Below are positions 60,104 through 64,000 of a stretch of DNA of 64,000 nt, piece by piece. The notes beneath the pieces were generated by a model. That model saw only the letters and a program-made list of their open reading frames with translations, ran no database searches and had not been told where the DNA came from. Position 1 is the first letter of the stretch; every line of letters starts with the position of its first letter. This DNA comes from a bacterium (GTDB lineage: Bacteria; Bacillota; Clostridia; Christensenellales; CAG-138). The translations under genes and the position numbers were made by a program. The stretch lies in the NCBI GenBank assembly GCA_022778545.1, contig JALFDW010000044.1, positions 1 through 64,000 on the forward strand, in the 5' to 3' direction.

Positions 60104-60448
60104 ATGCACGAGCTGGGGATCGTCTTTCATATCATCGATACGCTGGAGGAGGTGGGGCGTGAGAACCACCTCGCCTCCATCCAGTCCGTTACGGTGGAGC
60201 TGGGCGAGGTATCCACGGTGATACCGGAATATCTGACCGATTGCTGGAACTGGGCCGTAAAGAAAAGGGAGCTGCTCAAAGAGGCTGTGATGCATGTTGA
60301 GGTGCTCCCGGCAGTTACGCTTTGCCGCGATTGCGGGAAGGAATACGGCACGGTGGAGCACGGGCGGATCTGCCCCTGGTGCGGAAACGAGAAGACCCAT
60401 CTTGTGCGGGGCTCTGAGATCAATATCAAACAAATCGAAGCATATTAA
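60104..60448 (+). CDS. hypA: HypA-like nickel metallochaperone
   Basis: N-terminal MHE Ni site, VTVELGEVSTVIPEYL, zinc site CRDCGKEY...CPWCGNEK. Confidence 0.9.
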   Translation: MHELGIVFHIIDTLEEVGRENHLASIQSVTVELGEVSTVIPEYLTDCWNWAVKKRELLKEAVMHVEVLPAVTLCRDCGKEYGTVEHGRICPWCGNEKTHLVRGSEINIKQIEAY

Positions 60449-60474
60449 TTTGCTGTCAAGGAGGAAAAAGTACT

Positions 60475-61527
60475 ATGTTGTTCCAGATCTATGGGGACCA
60501 GGCCATGTACCAGCTGCTGGGCTGGCTGCTGGTGTTCGCGGGGCTTATCATCGTCAACGAGATCGCCCGCCGCTCGAAAAAGGGAGGAATCTTCTTCTTC
60601 CTGCTCCTGCCAGCCGGGCTTACGATCTATTTCATAGCGATCGCCATCGGCGCGGCATCGGGTGCGGAGTGGGCGCTCAACAACCCCACCCACCTTTATA
60701 TGAACAGCTGGTTCCACTATGCCAAACTCTATGCCGCAACTGCCGGCTGCATCGGCTTCATGATGCTCAAGTACAAATGGGGCGTCGGCAAGACAGAATG
60801 GTTCAAGGTGTTCCCCTTTGCCATCGTGGCGATCAACATCCTCATCGCCGTCGGCAGCGACTTTGAGTCTGCCATCAACGGCGCAAAGGCCATGAAGGAG
60901 TTTGGCGACCGCTGGTGGCTTTCCAGCGAGAACGTGTGGCTTTACGGCGGCTGGTGGAACTGGCTCAACGGCATCGCCGGCATCATCAACATCTTCTGCA
61001 TGACCGGCTGGTGGGGCATTTACTCCTCCAAAAAGCAGGATGATATGCTCTGGCCGGATATGATCTGGCTGTACATCCTGGCATATGACGTGTGGAACTT
61101 CCAGTACACCTACCTCAATCTGCCCACCCACAGCTGGTATTGCGGCCTTGCGCTGCTCCTTGCGCCCACCGTGGCGGCTGCGCTTTGGAACAAGGGCGGC
61201 TGGATCCAGAACCGCGCCAACACGCTGGCCATCTGGTGCATGTTCGCCCAGGTGTTCCCGCTGTTCCAGGATCGCAGCGTCTTTACCACGATTCCTGTGC
61301 TTTACGCTGACGGCTTCATGGATGCCGCTGTGCGCCCCACGCTTGCTAACCCTGTGCCACAGGGCGTGATTTCCATCCTTGCTCTCGCGGTGAATGCGCT
61401 TGTGCTGGCGCTTATCATCAAGCGCGCCGTTCAGCAGAAGAAGAACCCGTACAAGAATGAGATCTTCACCGACACGAAGGATTATCAGCTTGCTATGGCA
61501 CGCGCCATGGACAAAGCTTCCATGTAA
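60475..61527 (+). CDS. Polytopic membrane protein, DUF5692-like
   Basis: Multiple TM helices, Trp-rich WWLSSENVWLYGGWWNWLNG; RBS AAGGAGG; same operon. Family name recalled, not searched. Confidence 0.65.
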   Translation: MLFQIYGDQAMYQLLGWLLVFAGLIIVNEIARRSKKGGIFFFLLLPAGLTIYFIAIAIGAASGAEWALNNPTHLYMNSWFHYAKLYAATAGCIGFMMLKYKWGVGKTEWFKVFPFAIVAINILIAVGSDFESAINGAKAMKEFGDRWWLSSENVWLYGGWWNWLNGIAGIINIFCMTGWWGIYSSKKQDDMLWPDMIWLYILAYDVWNFQYTYLNLPTHSWYCGLALLLAPTVAAALWNKGGWIQNRANTLAIWCMFAQVFPLFQDRSVFTTIPVLYADGFMDAAVRPTLANPVPQGVISILALAVNALVLALIIKRAVQQKKNPYKNEIFTDTKDYQLAMARAMDKASM

Positions 61528-61561
61528 TGCGCTTCCATGGAACGGGAAACAGAATGAAATG

Positions 61562-61592
61562 CAAAGGGCTCGCCGGCAGGTGAGCCTTTTGC
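61562..61592 (+). terminator. Operon terminator
   Basis: caaagggctcgccggcaggtgagccttttgc. Confidence 0.65.
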
Positions 61593-61629
61593 TGATGTGC
61601 TGTTCAATGGCAAACGTATTTTGACCACG

Positions 61630-61660
61630 CAAAAAGGATGGCATGACCATCCTTTTTGCA
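61630..61660. terminator. Second terminator-like hairpin
   Basis: caaaaaggatggcatgaccatcctttttgc; symmetric, works on either strand. Confidence 0.7.
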
Positions 61661-61766
61661 TAGCAAACTGAACACAGTATCGTCCGTGATGGACGGCTCC
61701 ATAGCGGAGCAAGCAAGAGGCGCGGGCGGGCAGCGCCCGCTTCCCCGGCTTTCCAAGGAGAAAAAG

Positions 61767-62540
61767 TCAATCGTAGCGCGGGATCATGTAGGGGTGGCCC
61801 TGTTCCTCGCGCACTTCGGCTTCAATGCCGTAAGCTTCCCGCAGGAGCGGCGCTGTGATGACGGCGCGCGGACTGCCGCAGGCAAGCGTTTTGCCGCCTT
61901 TGAGCAGCAAAAGCTGATCGGAATAATGGGCGGAAAGGTTGATGTCGTGCATCACGCAGAGGGCGGAGATGCCGCTTTCCCGGCAGAGGCTCCGCACAAG
62001 ACGCAGAATCTCGATCTGGTGCTTTACGTCGAGGCTTGCTACCGGTTCGTCAAGCAGCATCATCTCGGAGTTCTGGCAGATCGCGCGGGCGATGATCGTT
62101 CGCTGCCATTCGCCGCCGGAAAGCGTCAGCACGGAACGGTCGGCAAGCTCTGCCATGCCCGTACGCGCAAGTGCCGCGTCCGCAGCCGCGTAATCCGCTT
62201 CTGTTTCTCCAGAAAAGCGCTTTAAGTGCGGATTGCGCCCCATGAGCACAATGTCACGCACGGTGAAATCAAACTCCATTACAGGGTTTTGCGGGACGAG
62301 CGCCATGCGCTGCGCAAGCGCACGGGCGGAAAGCGAAGAAACCGCGTCATTGCCGATGCGCACGCTCCCGGCTTTGGGCGTAAGGTAGCCGCTGATGCAA
62401 CGCAGGAGCGTTGTCTTTCCGCAACCGTTGTGGCCGAGGATGGAAACAAGCTCTCCCGGCGCAACGGAAAGGGAAACGTCGCTTAAAACGGGCTTTTCCC
62501 CATAGGAGAACGAGACGTTTTCCACGGTGAGCCTCTTCAT
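61767..62540 (-). CDS. FecE/BtuD-type ABC transporter ATP-binding protein
   Basis: ILGHNGCGKTTLLRCISGYL, LSGGEWQRTIIARAI, MLLDEPVASLD. Confidence 0.92.
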   Translation of the reverse strand: MKRLTVENVSFSYGEKPVLSDVSLSVAPGELVSILGHNGCGKTTLLRCISGYLTPKAGSVRIGNDAVSSLSARALAQRMALVPQNPVMEFDFTVRDIVLMGRNPHLKRFSGETEADYAAADAALARTGMAELADRSVLTLSGGEWQRTIIARAICQNSEMMLLDEPVASLDVKHQIEILRLVRSLCRESGISALCVMHDINLSAHYSDQLLLLKGGKTLACGSPRAVITAPLLREAYGIEAEVREEQGHPYMIPRYD

Positions 62541-63583
62541 GTGCGGCCTCCTTTGCTCTGCCTGCGCAGCAGGTACAGGAAGAACGGCACGCCAAAGAGC
62601 GCGGAGAGCACCCCTACGGGCACTTCAAGCGGTGGAAACAGGCTGCGCGCAAGCGTGTCCGCAAGGCAGAGAAACACGCCGCCGCCCAGAAACGAACAGG
62701 GGAGAAGCAACCGGTGATCCGGCCCGGTCATCAGGCGCAGGATGTGCGGCAGCATCAGGCCCACAAAGCCCACGATGCCGGAAACGCTGACGCAGCCCGC
62801 TGCGAGTAGTGTTGTGAGGATGACGAGCGCTCGCGTTGTGCGCACGGTGTCTACACCGAGCATGCGCGCGTCCTCTTCGCCAAGCAGCATAATGTTGAGC
62901 GGCCTTGCAAAGAGCATGCAGAGCGCGGCACAGGGCAGGATGAGCAAAGCTGCAAAGCGCACCTTTTCAAAGGACGCGGAGGAAAAGCTGCCGAGCGTCC
63001 AGTAGACGACCTGCTCCATGCTTTCCCGGTGCAGGATCATGATGCCGGAGGTCAGCGCGGTAAAGAGTGAGGACACGGCAACGCCTGCGAGCAGGAGCGC
63101 GGAGGCAGAGGTGCGTCGGCCGACCCGTGCGAACTGTGTAACGAGCAGCACGGCAAAAATGCCGCCCGCGAGCGCGCCGAGCGCAACGCTTCCAAGTCCA
63201 AGTGCTGAAAGTCCAAAGCCGGCTCCGCCGAAGCCGAGCGCGATGCAGGCTGCCGCGCCGAAGCCGGCGCCCGCGCTTACACCAAGGATGTGGCTGTCAG
63301 CCATGGGGTTTTTGAATACGCCCTGCAGGCAGCAGCCCGCCACGGCGAGACCGCCGCCTACGAGGTAGGAAAGCAGCGCGCGCGGAAGACGGATCTTAAA
63401 AAGGATCACCTCCGCGCCGGATGTACCATGGAAGAGGTAATCGAAAAATTCCCGGAACTTAAAGCCCGTACTGCCCCAGGCGATCGCTGCAAGCAGGGAA
63501 AAAGCGCTGAGGATCAGCAGGATGGAGAGGGATATGAAGGCGCGCGGTGCGCGCGCCTTTTTTTCACTCATTCCGCCGGGCAC
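62537..63583 (-). CDS. FecCD/BtuC-type ABC permease
   Basis: RLPRALLSYLVGGGLAVAGCCLQGVFKNPMADSHILGVSAGAGFGA; VGLMLPHILRLMTGPDHRLLLP. Confidence 0.93.
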   Translation of the reverse strand: MPGGMSEKKARAPRAFISLSILLILSAFSLLAAIAWGSTGFKFREFFDYLFHGTSGAEVILFKIRLPRALLSYLVGGGLAVAGCCLQGVFKNPMADSHILGVSAGAGFGAAACIALGFGGAGFGLSALGLGSVALGALAGGIFAVLLVTQFARVGRRTSASALLLAGVAVSSLFTALTSGIMILHRESMEQVVYWTLGSFSSASFEKVRFAALLILPCAALCMLFARPLNIMLLGEEDARMLGVDTVRTTRALVILTTLLAAGCVSVSGIVGFVGLMLPHILRLMTGPDHRLLLPCSFLGGGVFLCLADTLARSLFPPLEVPVGVLSALFGVPFFLYLLRRQSKGGRT

Positions 63584-63586
63584 GGA

Positions 63587-64000
63587 TTATGCCGCCTGGT
63601 CGAGGGCGAGGTACTCAGTAAAGATCTCGCCGAATGCAACGACTGCATCCGCGATGCGCGGGCCGGGGCGTTCCACTAAATCGGGGTTAACGAGGTAAAC
63701 GTTGCCTTCCTTTACAGCGCGCATATCGGCATAGCCGTTTGCGGCGGAAAGGTCTTCCACGGTGTAGTAGGAAGAGAGCAGGATGATATCCGGGTCAAGC
63801 TCAATGATCTGTTCAATGCTCGGGTTGACCCAGAGTTCGCCCATGCCGTTTGTGATGGGCGCGCCGCCTGCCAGCTCAATCGCCGTGTTGATGAAGCTGC
63901 CGGGGCCGCCGCTCCATTCGCCGTACTCGCCATAGCTCATGACATAGTAGACGGTGGGCTGGTTTTCCGTTGCAGCGGCAGCCTGCACAGCGTTGATGGT
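63587..64000 (-). CDS. Periplasmic-binding-protein-like component (C-terminal part; 5' end outside window)
   Basis: GGPGSFINTAIELAGGAPITNG...WVNPSIEQIIELDPDIILLSSYY, typical of FecB/BtuF lipoproteins; frame stays open to window end. Confidence 0.85.
   Translation of the reverse strand, partial: TINAVQAAAATENQPTVYYVMSYGEYGEWSGGPGSFINTAIELAGGAPITNGMGELWVNPSIEQIIELDPDIILLSSYYTVEDLSAANGYADMRAVKEGNVYLVNPDLVERPGPRIADAVVAFGEIFTEYLALDQAA

Noticed and set aside
1-64000. CRISPR arrays, rRNA genes, restriction-modification or other canonical defense systems, prophage genes
   Set aside because: None seen: no regularly spaced repeats, no rRNA-like sequence, no phage structural or defense hallmark proteins in the reading frames.

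Overview
64 kb of a fairly GC-rich bacterial chromosome, probably an anaerobic Firmicute/Clostridia (tandem glycine riboswitch, LPQTG sorting motif, split GcvP, good Shine-Dalgarno sites). Taxonomy is inferred, not searched. Mostly housekeeping content: IS3-type transposase tail at the left edge; purA-purB-nadE; metH/reactivation protein/metF; ABC/FtsX exporter; six-tRNA cluster; smr-trkA-trkH; MATE; WYL regulator; YhhN; UvrD-like helicase; NifU-like + GGGtGRT pair; AT-rich patch of secreted proteins (NlpC/P60, lipoprotein, small Cys-rich protein); DUF554; MBL hydrolase; radA; tRNA-Arg. The accessory-looking stretches are: (i) 34.1-38.2 kb, a coupled pseudokinase/kinase/LuxR-type regulator set plus a receiver-like protein lacking the phospho-acceptor Asp; (ii) 38.3-46.8 kb, a co-directional run of zinc-ribbon, lipoprotein, AIM24, LPQTG and DUF4428-type proteins; (iii) 47.1-55.6 kb, a riboswitch-controlled glycine-cleavage operon whose first gene is a GcvT-SHMT-like fusion; (iv) 55.7-61.5 kb, a GntR/FadR-type regulator divergent from hypB / Fe-S flavin oxidoreductase / hypA / DUF5692-like membrane protein, with no hydrogenase or urease in view and a 13-bp direct repeat in the divergent promoter. 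(iv) and the fusion in (iii) are the best candidates for something undescribed. The right edge is a FecBCD/BtuFCD-type ABC importer truncated by the window.
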